Positions 12,970 to 24,870 of a stretch of DNA of 64,000 bases are shown in pieces. This DNA is from Hirundichthys speculiger (lineage: Eukaryota; Chordata; Actinopteri; Beloniformes; Exocoetidae), in contig JAGFBZ010000261.1 in the NCBI GenBank assembly GCA_018398805.1, forward strand, positions 2,790,001 through 2,854,000, read 5' to 3'. The notes beneath the pieces are model-generated. The model had not been told where the DNA came from. It saw only the letters and a program-made list of their open reading frames with translations, and searched no databases. Positions within the stretch are counted from its first letter, which is position 1; each line of letters starts with the position of its first letter. The translations under genes were made by a program, and so were the position numbers.

Positions 12970-13155
12970 AGAGCGTAATTAGCGTGGCGCGAGCGGGCTC
13001 CCCAGCCGACACACAAAACTCATTAAATTCTACTAGCCTGCTTTTCGCTGGCACACTCTCCTCGCCCCATATTAATCTTCCTTCCAACCCAAACTTTAAT
13101 TCTCTGAGAAAATGTTTATGGGAGGAATTACAGCTTCCACCCTCACATGCAATAA
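12970..13155. other. Candidate conserved non-coding element
   Basis: Contains GCGTAATTAGCG, CTCATTAAATTC and CCATATTAATCTTCC within balanced, repeat-free sequence and several CpGs, unlike the surrounding CpG-poor intron. A 188-codon minus-strand frame (12869-13435) overlaps it but shows no domain; the frame may be open because the block has few stop-prone AT-rich triplets. Confidence 0.42.
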
Positions 13156-13739
13156 CAGTGTGCCTATTTACTGTTTTTTTTTCTCTTCCTCTAAGAGCCA
13201 GTGTTGTTTTGTAATGTTGAGATCCAAGGTCAGGGTTAATCAGATGCAAGGTGCCACACTGCATCCCTGATGAATGCAGCAGGTTGAATGTGAGGCCAGT
13301 GCACATTTCCTTCATCCCTCTCTCTACCTTTTTTTCTGTCTGCGTGGGTGTGCTTACCTGCATCTTCGGACAATGACAGAAGTAGTTCACGGACCCCTTC
13401 TCACATACTGTCTCACCACTAACAGGGCCAGACAAACAAAGTCATTTGGACAGCTATAAGAGTAAGATGTATCATTTACTGTGAGATGGATGACATGATG
13501 TCCTTGTAGAAAGCTTTTATTTTGACTAGAAGTATTACTGCAACCCTCCGGTCCTCCTTCCACCTCCCCTCTAATTGAACAAAGAGGCAGAAGACAACTA
13601 TCACTTGAGTTACAAAGGAAATTGTCCCTTCAGTATGGTTGAACATACACAACTCACTGAGGAAAAATTGCCGTATTTGTTCAAGAGTCTGGTTTAAGAG
13701 GACTGAGGACAGACTGAGCAAATTGGAGATGGGCATCTT

Positions 13740-16700
13740 TGATAACCTATCTGATCACAAGTGCAAAGGCCAGTAAACCCCTCCACATTACTTCCCATAA
13801 AGTTCTTATTTGGCAATGACAGATCAGATTTCCTCTCACTGGCTGTAGCAAAGTGATCAGTTTTCCTTTCACATTAAATACACTTCATTGCTGAGCCCTT
13901 TATCCATGCTGGGGCAGTGATATTTTTGAGTGAAATGTTTTAAACACATGTCATGAAGAAGAAAATGTAGGTACTGAAACAAAGTGTAAATTATTAATAT
14001 TGTCTACCATGTGATAATAGGTCTTGTGTTCCCTTTGGATATTATTTTAATACCTAAAGAGGACAAAAGAAGGTGGCTTACAGGTGATTTACACAATCTA
14101 AAAAAACAACAACAACAAAAAAAACACTTACACTTTAGCATAATTGCAGCCATGCTGTACTGTTATCAGGTACTTGTCAAAAACATCCTGCTCAGTAATA
14201 TTATAGCCCCTGCAACATAAGTTTTTGCTTGCTGTCAAAAAAAATCACAAGATCCTGTGTGTTGGAGCACAGTCCAGCATCGTGGTACAACTTTTGAAGT
14301 CACAACACAGACACGAAAAAGTAGAAATTTAGGTGAGGCTGACAGCTCCTGGAGGGGTCTGGGACCAAACAAGAAAAGGCAGAGCTCCCGTGGGTTGAGC
14401 ACCTGCCAGATTCAGCTGAAAGTGAGTGTGTGATAGTGGAGGATCAGAACCTTTGTGCCATCCCTTAGCCACTGCAGAAAGAAAAAAACCCCGCCAGGGC
14501 AGGTGAGGAGACGGCTACCACTGAGACTTTCTGGGACGCTGGTGCCAAGCATTTAATTTAACCTACTTGATGCCACTTTAACTTGACATTTAATTCCACA
14601 TATCAAGTCAGCTGGCAGAGGATACCAGCAAATTAATAGCAGCAATATGGTGTCACAGAGTTTTGGTTTTACTAGACTACAATGTTATTAATATTATTTT
14701 GAATCATATCTTTCTTCACCAAGATGAAAGTTTTTTAAAAAAGCCATAGAATTATCCATCATTGATAGTATCATCTGCATGAGCTTGGATGAGCAAAGGC
14801 TGATTAGAAATGGTGAAGAATTAAATAGAACAGAATTTGGGGGTAAGAACTACTTGGTAGCGTACTCGGAGTACAACCCATTATTATCAAAGTCTGCCTT
14901 CAAGTAAAACATCAAAGCAAATATTTGAGGAAAAAATGGTCCAGACTCCAGGAAAGAAACGTTCACAGCTTCCAGGTCCCAGTTCCCAAGTCAAGTCCAT
15001 TCAGTCCCATTAGCAAACTGCAACACTAGTAATGTTATCCAGGTAGGTAGCGGTCCCCAGCTACAGTAATGGTTTCGCCCAACTCTTTGAAGCCATAGTC
15101 CCTGTAATGGTTCTCTGAAGAGAGTGATTGCAGGGTACAACCCTCCAGGGACTCATTAGCGAGGAGAGGCACCACGTGCAGAAGGCTGTGTAGAGTCTGC
15201 ATGTGGTGACCAAGAAAATCTGGGGGAAAGTAGAACGGAGCAGTAGCTGGGAATGCTAAAGAGCCTAGGCAGCACCACGGGCCACAAGAAGGATGGAAAA
15301 AAAAAGACACAGTTTTTTGGTAGAGTGCAAAGATTACACAGGAGAGTCAGTGGGGATGGGATATTGCCATGGGATCTTGGCTCTTAGATCCAACACAAAT
15401 TCACAGCTGGTTTCTCAGCAGAATGCCATCACCAATGTGCTGGAACTGCACAAGTACATTAGACATTGGACACAGTAACCAGGATGGGGAACCACCACTT
15501 CCATGGATAAGATGAGGACATTTTAGAAGACTGTACAATTACCCACTGGACTCTGATAAGACGACATTAGATTGGTTGTGGATTTAGTCCAAAACTCCAA
15601 AGTATAGGGTAATATAATAAAAACATGACAAATTCATCATGTAGAGAACCATCCATTTTACAGTCTTATCTCACTAGATTGTGAAAACGAAACAGTCACA
15701 AAGCTAGTTGGCTGAAAAGCTCTGACGTCTGCCTTCTTGCTTTGGAATATTCTTCAGCATATGTTACATCTCTTTATATATTCATATTGTTATTGCTATT
15801 CATATTAGTATTGGTTATATTGCTTTTACCTTTTCTGTGTCAATATTTCATCAAACTGAAAAGACATAAATCCATCTTCATCCCTACTTTGTTGCATCAT
15901 GGAAAAAAAAGTCAGAAGTGAAGAAAATTTGGAGCATGAGGTGTTCGTTAACTGGAAGATCTTTTCCTTTAAAAAAAAAAAAAAAAGACCCCCAGCATTT
16001 ACATTCCCCTAAACCCTCATCTTTCATTCCAAGCCTGCTTTCAATATCAAAGCTCCTTTTGAGACCCTCTGGTGGAATGATAACAGAGAGAAGGGGACTT
16101 TAGTGAAAATGTAAGATCTTGAAAAGAGGGAAAGATGAGGAGAAGAGAGGAAGACTGACAGAGGGGGAGGGTGGGCACCAGGAAGACAGCGTATCAATCG
16201 CCCCTTTAACTGACAAGTATTTTGAAGTAAGGTGGATTTTTTTTCCTTTTGTTTTTTTTTCTTTTTTTTTTTTTTTTACATGCATGAAAATGTGAACACA
16301 GAGCTGACAATGTGATAAAACATCATTAGACATCCATGAAAGCTTTGAGTTTTGGTGACAATGGGATGCTTCTGTCAGATATGGTGAGGATTACTCACAA
16401 TGGCGGGGTGATATGACTTCTTCTGGAAGGAAAAGAAAGCCTCTGTCTTTTTTTTTATACCGTTGAATACATGTGCATTTGTTTGTGGGCCTGCATGTGT
16501 ATGTGCGTGTGTTTGGCTTGCGTGCGAGTGTGGCTACAAACATAAATGTGTAGTTTATGTTTTGTGTCTTTCAGGAATGTGTGCAAGCTGACTGCACCTG
16601 GAAGCTGTTTGAGATAAACTCAGGCTGTTTAGAATTACTTGAAGCAGTGCAACATGCATGCCAATCTGACTACACATGTAGGCATTTGCATCTGAGTCTG

Positions 16701-17520
16701 TGTGGCCGGTACAATTTTATTTACATGTGCACATTTTCAGGAGTTATAAAGGAGATGTCAATATTATAAAACAAGAACATAACCTTGACCAGAGAACATG
16801 TCTCATTTTTCATAAGAATTTTTGGATGTGAAAAGATCCAATGCTAAAATCCAACAATATTCAAATCTAGGATATCTTAGCCACATACACTCAAAGAAAA
16901 ACATTTTTCTTTGTGTCATATTGCATATGTGACTTCATTTGGAAGCATAACGGTGAACTGTTGTGCTCTGAGTCAAAGTGTTGTTTGTCAAAATCAAGTT
17001 TGGTGGCATGTGTCTTGGTTTTGTTGAATCAGGACTTTTTTCCTGTTGAGTCATTTTTTAAACTTCAAATTGGAAAAAAAAAATAAAAAGGGGGAGGGCG
17101 TGTATTTAGTGAAATAAAATAAGATCAAAGAGACATAGCATGAGATATATTGGGTCTATATTACCGGCAATGAAATACAAATCAAACCTAAGAATCACAG
17201 AATATTTGCACTTCTCATATTATCCCATTTTTTTCTGATTTGGGGAATTTGTATTCATTGCTTTAAAACTTGTAGCAGCATATCAGTTTGTCAGTCCTTG
17301 GACTTTTCTGATAGATAAAGACAAGAGAATAGAAAGAAGGAGGAGGAGCAAATGAGAAAATGCAGTTCCTTCTTTTACAGACTGACATGCTATAGAAAAA
17401 GTAAAACAGTGGTAAGAGTATAAACACATTAATAACGGGCAGTTTGTTCACTTGCAGTAGGAGTAAAACAAGGACAATGTATAAAACCAACAATGTCATA
17501 CAGCACTGCAATATTCTGAG
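13740..17520. other. Unassigned intronic sequence
   Basis: No gene or clear transposon recognised. Contains A- and T-rich runs near 15973-15987 and 16244-16277. A 91-codon minus-strand frame at 15035-15310 has protein-like composition and is discussed under findings. Confidence 0.5.
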
Positions 17521-17539
17521 CTGAGCTGCAGCAGATTCA

Positions 17540-17615
17540 CAGGCTGAGAATCAAACCAGCAACCACTGCAGAAGGCCTTTGTACAACAACCTGCTCAACC
17601 AAATGAGCTATCTGT
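17540..17615 (-). repeat. tRNA-like SINE head with Pol III boxes
   Basis: On the minus strand the sequence reads TAGCTCATTTGG (11 of 12 to the Pol III A-box TRGCNNAGYNGG) and, about 35 bp on, GGTTTGATTCT (9 of 11 to the B-box GGTTCGANTCC). Spacing suits a tRNA-derived SINE promoter. I do not recognise the body or tail, and no target duplication was identified. A decayed tRNA pseudogene is the alternative. Confidence 0.5.
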
Positions 17616-18094
17616 TGGACCTTTCTTTGTTCTCTTTTTAAAAATGTTTTTTTTTTTCCCACCTAGCTGCTAAAAGATTGTTTCAGCCCTAGATCTTTTC
17701 CGTTTCATCTGAAAGGGGAAAGGGCAGATTGGACATTTTCTCCTCCCTGTTGGGGAGGCTGAACAGGACAGTCAAACCAGAACTCTGTTTAGCTCCTGGC
17801 TCCTGTTGTAGAAGTCAAGGGACACCATTAAAGACCCTACTTCCTGGAAAAGGTTCTTGTGGTTAAATTGCAGCTTCTGCATTAATACAAAAAGTCATTT
17901 CAATTCTAGCAAAGAATAAAGTTGAAATTCTCAGTCTTGCACATCACAGAAAGTTAAACCTCTCCTGACTTCCCTTTCCAAAACCCTGTCTCTGCAACTT
18001 CCAGCCTTGTCACAGTCTGTCACCAGGGGTTAGTGGTGTGAAAGGGCTACTTTCCGTGTCTTTGAGACAGCCAGCCTGTATCACTGAGACAATC

Positions 18095-18403
18095 TTTTTT
18101 TTTTTTCCAACCAACGCCCACATGGGGCCCAAGCACGCCACCGCCGAGGAACCAGACACCCACCGCGACCCCAGGAGGAGCCCCCAGGTAGAGAGGCCAC
18201 CACAAACCGGACGCACCACGGCGAGGAGAGATACCCCACGGCCGTGGCCTGCACCACACCCAGGCACGGACCACTCCCCAACCGCCCACCACCGCCGCCA
18301 CCCAGCAGGGAGGCAGCACACAGGAGGCAGCGACCGCCCCCCCAGGGAAAACCCAGGGTAGACCGCACCACCAGGACAGCAGATCCCAGCAGCCCCACCG
18401 CTG
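18095..18403 (-). mobile_element. GC-rich retro-inserted segment with oligo(A) tail and target duplication
   Basis: A strongly C-rich (plus strand) block of about 300 bp is bounded by imperfect 15-bp direct repeats: CACTGAGACAATCTT (18082-18096) and CACTAAGACAATCTT (18404-18418), 14 of 15 identical. The left boundary carries T12, which is a poly(A) tail if the insert is read on the minus strand. This is the structure left by LINE-type target-primed reverse transcription. The body is G-rich in sense, has no intact frame, and I cannot name its family. Overlapping frames on both strands are compositional artefacts of the GC-rich block. Confidence 0.72.
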
Positions 18404-18419
18404 CACTAAGACAATCTTA

Positions 18420-20579
18420 ACAACTACTTATACACCAAGTTATTTAATTAAACATTAATTAAAGATTTCCGTGGTGTCAGTGAAGCGACTGTAATATAGT
18501 ACACTGATTGCTTTTAAAATACAATCAATGTCGCTGGTGTTGCCTACAACAAGTCTTGAAAAATATATCTGAAGTTTGGCAAAAATCACTTTAACAGAGA
18601 ACGTTTGCTCATTTGCAGGTTTCATAATTCTATACTGGACATTCATGAAAACAGGTCAACGTGCTTTGGTATTCAAAGAGGAGATTATTTATGTAATGCA
18701 GGAAATTGCAGCAACACCTCTTTCTTCTGTCTCAGGCACTTCGTTCCTGTTTTTTTTTAAGAACTAAAAATACATACATCGAATATATACGCATGGTTGT
18801 TTTTGTGCCTTTGCTGCTGTCTGACCTCTGTCTTGTATTTTCAGCATCTGGGAGCATAATGAAGGAAATGTTCACTTCCTCCCTGTCTGCATCCATTCTT
18901 CTCATCATCACTCACTCCTAAGCTGTAAACATCTCTCTCCAGGTTGTGACACTGATGGAACCACCTACCAAGCTGAGGTAGCGAGAGCCCTACGGACTTG
19001 TGATTGTGTGTATGCGAAAAAAAAGAGAGGAGGAATAACGCTGAAGTAAACAGATGGGTGGCATACCTCCACCTAGTCTTGCAGCCATCTAATTACAGAC
19101 TACATATTTTCTTTATTTCTTCAAGAAGTTGGATGAAAAAAATAAACCAGAAATCATTTAAAAAGAAGAAATCATACCTAAAAATAAATACTCCAAGTTA
19201 GCAGTTTTGTAGTCTGGATTTCCTAAACCAAACTAAGTCCAGCCATATTCTGATCTTTTCCAACCAACCAATTTCCCCCTAAAGACTGCTAGATCGGACC
19301 TCCACACAGATGATTACTTTTCCTGTCTCTCCTTTTTCCTTTGGGCTCTCTGTTCTAACTGTTACCGTGCCAGCAAAGGGACTTTGAGCCTAGTACGGTC
19401 TCTAGCTTCCTGGATAGTATTAGCGGAAGACTCTGAATAACCGAAAGCTCTGAAGAGCTCTAATGTCAGCATGAGCACAGGCCTCCTGTTACCAAGTGAT
19501 CTTACATCCAGGTCTTTGAGATGCTATTTGTACCTATATGGAGACGAATCTGAGAAACTTACCCCAGCGATTTAAAAAGGATTGTGTCTTTATCTTACTT
19601 AACTCCGTTCTCGTCATTTTTTTTTTTTTAAATGCTTCCATTTGCCTCTCCTCTGTTCACCTTTCTCTGTTATTTGGACCATGCAGAAGCTCATTTAATG
19701 CTTGAAGGCTTAACATCTGATTTTCAGCTCAGACTATTCTAGCTTCTGTTTTTCTCAACCCTAAATCTATTACAAACAACAGAGAAGCAGAGGCAGACAC
19801 AGTACCTCCTGAAGGAATGCAATGACAGTTTTTTTCCTGTTTTATTTCAGATAGGTTTAACTCCCAAGAGAGGAGAAGGGAGGAGGTTTCCCTTTGGGAA
19901 GGAGTTAACGACATGCCAAAGTCTTTTCAGATGGAGGAGAGGCTTGGCATGTGCCACTGTAAACAAGCTGAAATACTCGGAAGCTCAGTGACTGAGCAGT
20001 GCAGAGTAAAGCTTTTCCAACGTGACACACTGATTTTGATGTGTTGGCCAACTTTGCTTTCTCACACATTAGGAGAATGAAGAAGTCAGCAGTGCACAAA
20101 ATCAGCTGCCCATGTGTGAATAACACTTAAAAATAAATAAAAATTAAAAACAGTATGTAACACAACAGATGTGTGGAATGTTTCGTGCTGGGTGTTTATT
20201 TATCATATTACACAGAACGGATGGAGACACCTCCTCTCTGCAAACCTCCATCAGGTATAATTATTGTACAGTATGGTGGCAGCCTCCCCTGCAGATTGGT
20301 TAATCAACACTTTTTCTCAGTCTCTTCTGTTTCCCCACCCCTGGTCTGGCAGGCAACACCACCGACATGCCAAAGCAACATTCCAGAGTTGAAATAACCC
20401 AAATCTATTATTAGATTGTAATGAGTGTAAAATTTCCTACACAACATGAAAGGACATGAATCAAAAAGGATTTGAGTGAATACGGGAACACAACACAAAG
20501 GTAGCACAGGAGGAAGTAGAACTATGAACTATAATAGTATGGATTGGGCCCTGGCAGACAGTAAGGTCAATTTAACTAT
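18420..20579. other. Unassigned intronic sequence
   Basis: No gene, repeat family or structured element recognised on either strand; only short frames. Confidence 0.5.
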
Positions 20580-20587
20580 GTATGTGT

Positions 20588-21405
20588 CAGGGATGTAAGG
20601 ATATGGAAAACTTGATATCTCCATTGTAGTGACCAAATTATCACGGTTTACGATATTGTGGTGTTCTTCATTGTTGTACAAATGTCCAAAAAAACACATT
20701 CATTAAAATAATTTCACAAAATCTTGTAAATTTTCTTGTCATATTAAAACATTAGAAGCCATAATCTTATCAAAATGAATCTTTCACATTGAAGGTGCAA
20801 ACAACTGGCACAGAAAGAGATTTTATTTTTAATAGAAACAAAATAAATAACAGCAACAAAGCTTATTTGTCTGGTGCAAGTTTAAATAAACACTTTAACA
20901 ACCATAGTAGGTCAACATTTGCCAACAATTATCAGGAACAAAAATTACAGTGCAATTTTAAATGAAATAAACTTTGGACTTCAAGCTGAACCTTAAATAA
21001 GTATAAATGTGAAAGGAAAAAAAAAAACAGTTGCTTGTACAAATTACAATAAAATGTAAACAAGTGCTCTGCAGACAGGATAATTGTCCTCCACCAGTTG
21101 TCCCTCTGCATTCTTAGAAAAACCAAAATATGGCCAGACCTCAGATTTGATCATTTTAGCGAGTTGGTAAATGTCCTGCGTGCTATCACCATTTTCCGCC
21201 ATGCTTACGTTACGATGCCAATGTTACAAGGTACACATTCACGCCAGACACAGATGCGAGTCACTCGCTAGACTTGAATGAGGCTGATATTACATATCCC
21301 GGTAATCGACCGCGATAATGAGATTAAGTCAAACATAAACTGTAACCATTATTGCATAAAATTTCACTGCGCTTTACCGTAATACCGGTAACTAGTCCAT
21401 CCCTA
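20588..21405. mobile_element. hAT-like non-autonomous DNA transposon
   Basis: The left end begins CAGGGATGTAAGG and the reverse complement of the right end begins TAGGGATGGACTAG, a weak inverted pair sharing AGGGATG. The 8-bp flanking repeats GTATGTGT (20580-20587) and GTATGTTT (21406-21413) match at 7 of 8 positions. The interior right side has the ACCGGTATTACGGTAA-type motifs seen in this class of fish elements. No transposase frame was recognised. Confidence 0.68.
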
Positions 21406-22234
21406 GTATGTTTACCTAAAAATGGATAACAGGGACTATTTGTGCTGGCATCTCTGTCCAGTCACTGCCATCTAGAAGCAGAAGCCATGAACTTTCCTCC
21501 TTTTGTGTCTCTTGACAGTGGTTTGTGTGACATTGGTAGTCAACCTACAGACTTATAACAAGACTGCAGAAACCTAACAAAGATTCCTGTACAAACTGTC
21601 CTTTTGATACACTTTTTGTACAGACAAAAAATTTGCCCTTACCTCAGTCTAGCTATAGGGACCCAACCTTCTCCACACCATTACTTAAGTCAATGACATT
21701 TTTAAGGCCTTGTCAGAGTCTTAAAACAGCCATTTATTTTGACGTAGCCACATTGCTGCAAGTGCTAACATTCAAAGCCATTTGGATACAAACACATATT
21801 CTGTTTTCACTCAAAACTGCTTCATTTCACATCCAAAAATGGATCAAGGGTTGTTTTAACTCCAGAATGTTCCTTTAATCAAGTTTATTTTCAAGAATTC
21901 ATCAGAGGATGCTGTTCTTTTTTCTCACTTAAAATAGATGGCGTTACAGAAAGGCGACATTTATTTTGCATTAGTTTTAGTAAATATGTGTAAAAAAGAC
22001 TTTTTAAAAAATTAAGAAAGTACAAAATTCAGAAATTTTTCACAGACAACTATGGAAAAAATCTTGTGATAGAATCTTTCAGCAATAAATAACTTTGGTA
22101 GATATCAACCTCTCTGAGATGAATTCAGACTAGACAAGAGGGATGAGAATATACTGGGTGTTACATTTTATATATATATATATTTTTTTTTTTCTTCACC
22201 ATCCATAGAAACTCATTCCGTCCTCAGCGCATTT

Positions 22235-22600
22235 GCCTCTCCTGTGGCAGTGGGTCTATAGAAAACTTGCCCCGACTAAAACATGATGAGCCTACAAATC
22301 TCCTGCGGCTGACAGAGGGAGATGTCTGGCATCCCGTGTAGGAGGAGACCAAGATTTGATTACACTCTGTCACAGAAAACTTGGATGAAAAACAAAAACC
22401 TCCATCGGAGCAAAATGGTGTCTGTGCTGAGGGAACAGGCCTCGCATTGTGATTAATGGAAAAATCAGAGACGCCACAATGTGAAAAAAATGGCAAAAAC
22501 AAAAATATTATACATCTCTTTCTGCTTTCCGGCAGGAGTCCATAGACTTTTGTCATGGGCGATAGACAAAGTTTGAACTTCTCCAAAATGCATTCTGGTG
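22235..22600. other. Candidate conserved non-coding element
   Basis: Repeat-free balanced sequence including GCATTGTGATTAATGG and AAAATCAGAGACGCC. The overlapping 120-codon minus frame has no recognisable domain. Texture-based call. Confidence 0.3.
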
Positions 22601-24689
22601 CAAGAAGTTTTCTTTGATTTCCTATCAGACAACCAGTTTAAAACTTTAAAAGTACAATAAATCATATCAGCAAATAAAGCAATCAGAAGTGAGGAAAGTT
22701 AAACTGTTTTGTATAGCTATGGAATAAAAGTGGTATGTAGATTTGTCAGGACTTACATTGTCAGAGAGATCATTTTTATTGCAGTTACTTGTTCATAACT
22801 TAGTAATCTGTTCTAGGACCTTTCTGTCCTTTTATATTCATATGAGAAAACCCGAGCCAGAGACACCAGCAGAAAAGACTCCAGAGGTGCAGAACGTAAG
22901 CATCAGTGACAGAAGTGAGAGTGATTTGGTGAGGCGTGCGAGGCAAAGGAGGAGCTGGACTTGAGGTGGGCTGCAAAGCGGCTTGTAAAGTAGGCAACAA
23001 GGGTAGGCAGGTTAAAGCGGCTTAAATAACGCGCCTTAAACGAGATTTGCCAATTCGATGCGTGAAGGGGAACAAGCTGAGCTGTCAGCTGATGTGGACC
23101 GGGGCTGAGATCAGCGGCTATCGCTAATGCGCTGAGACTGGGGAATGAGCTTGAATTTGCAGCCAGCATCAACAAATGCTATGCTAAATTTTTGTGCAGT
23201 CTACTTCAAATGCCTTATTTCTATTCATTCCTCACCAAACCTCACAGCTAGCTTTAAGAGCTAATGATAACAAACATATGCTGCAATGATATAGTTCTGT
23301 TAAGTGATTTACAGAAAACTGTCCTGACCACAGGCTGGTCTGAAGAGGGGTACTCAAAGGTATGGCAGGGTGCATCTTTTGTAAGTATTGCCAACAAGCA
23401 GCTGTTGGAAACATTTTATTAAAATATGTTGATAAAGCAGTATGGTTGATATAACAGTTCCTAAGTGTCTTTATCTTTTGTACAGATATACATATATATT
23501 TCAGATAAACTTTTGAATTGAACTAATGGTCCATATAGCTTCTGACAAGGGCTTCTTAGCATTCCTAAGCCCTGATAAATGTGCACAGATATAGCATCTC
23601 AGGCATATACAGCATACAAACCCTTTCTCCCTGCCTGTATAGATCATTTTCTGGCTGACGCTGACAGAGCTGTTAGCAGTGAACATCTGGTTTCCCTGTG
23701 TTTACTTCTCTCTGGGTTCATTTTAAGTAGTACACAGAGAGACACCACAGACAGCCTGACTTCAGATCTCTGCATCCTGATTCCTGCGTGTTTATATTAT
23801 TGTCCATCTGCATGTATTTTTAATCACAAGATTAAGACAGATACCAAATTTAGATTAAAGAACATTCTCCTTTTTGGTTCCGAACTGCTCATTCTCTTAA
23901 TTCTTCAAATATTTTTTTTTTCTTTGTATCCGTTCAGAAATTTAGAGTAACTACTGCAAAATAGCTCACATTTTCTAAGCAAGTTCAATAAATCAACTCC
24001 ACATTCCCTGGTTGGATTGAGTTAGCAAGATTAAAATACATCATTTGGTAATTAAAATAGCAGATGTTTCTGTGGCCAGGCACGCCAGTGGGATTAGCTG
24101 GGTTGCAGACTGGATCCCAGGGAGTGCAGGACAAGGTCAGCCTGCCAACCTGCCATGTGCTGCGATGCCTATGCCTGACAGCAGTTGATACATACACTGA
24201 GCTATTAGGGTGCGGCAAGCAGTGGGGAGATGAGGAGGTATGGAGGATGGATGGAAGGAGGGTAGTCTGCATGAAGCCAGATGGAGATGGAAACAAGGGT
24301 GAATGATGAACAATAAAATGACAGTATGGAGGGAAAGAGCTATGGAAGATGCTTTTTGCAAACCTGGTGAGGACAACAAACAATGAGTTTGAAAAAAAAA
24401 AAAACAATAGCAGGCTAAAGTGAGGCTGACATTACCACCTTGACGTGGGGGGTTTTGTGAATGAAAAAAAAAAAAAAAAACCTTTTGTAGTGTTATGACA
24501 ACTATTGCCACAGAGAAAGCTTCATCACAATAAGAGCAAGCAGTGTTGATGCTTGTGAGTCAAAGAAAATGTGACAAAAAAAGCAAAATAGAAAAGAAAG
24601 CCAAATTAAAAAGTATTTGAGCATGTCGAGAAAGGGAAATAAAAACATGGCATTGGTCACAGTAGCCTAATAACTGCTTGGACATGACG

Positions 24690-24870
24690 GAAAGTCGAGA
24701 CCCTGCCAGGCTGCCAATGATGAGGTCATGGGATTGGGGAGCTAGTGGGCAGCCAGTTAGTCATGATCTTGGCACATCCATCAAAGTTGTGAAGATAATA
24801 AATCTAAACTGACAGCCATCATAGTCTAGCTTGAGCAGCAAGGGACGGGCCAGAACAGTCCAGGCAATGA
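24690..24870. other. Candidate conserved non-coding element
   Basis: Repeat-free, balanced block containing TCATGGGATTGGGG, AGTCATGATCTTGGC and AATAAATCTAAACTG. Texture-based call only. Confidence 0.25.

Noticed and set aside
12869..13435. 188-codon minus-strand reading frame, the longest in the window
   Set aside because: No recognisable domain, no splice context, and one frame of this length is about what chance allows in 64 kb on six frames, especially across a GC-balanced block.
16100..16333. Lys-rich frame with T-rich antisense
   Set aside because: Created by T homopolymers near 16244-16277; no other coding evidence.
18010..18406. Four overlapping frames on both strands over the GC-rich insert
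   Set aside because: All are open only because GC-rich sequence has few stop codons; frames on both strands and in several phases cannot all be real, and the segment has retro-insertion hallmarks.
22903..23175. CpG-richer patch with a 90-codon minus frame considered as a CpG-island promoter
   Set aside because: The CpG count is only modestly raised over about 230 bp, no TATA/initiator or first exon could be identified, and no CDS follows on either strand.
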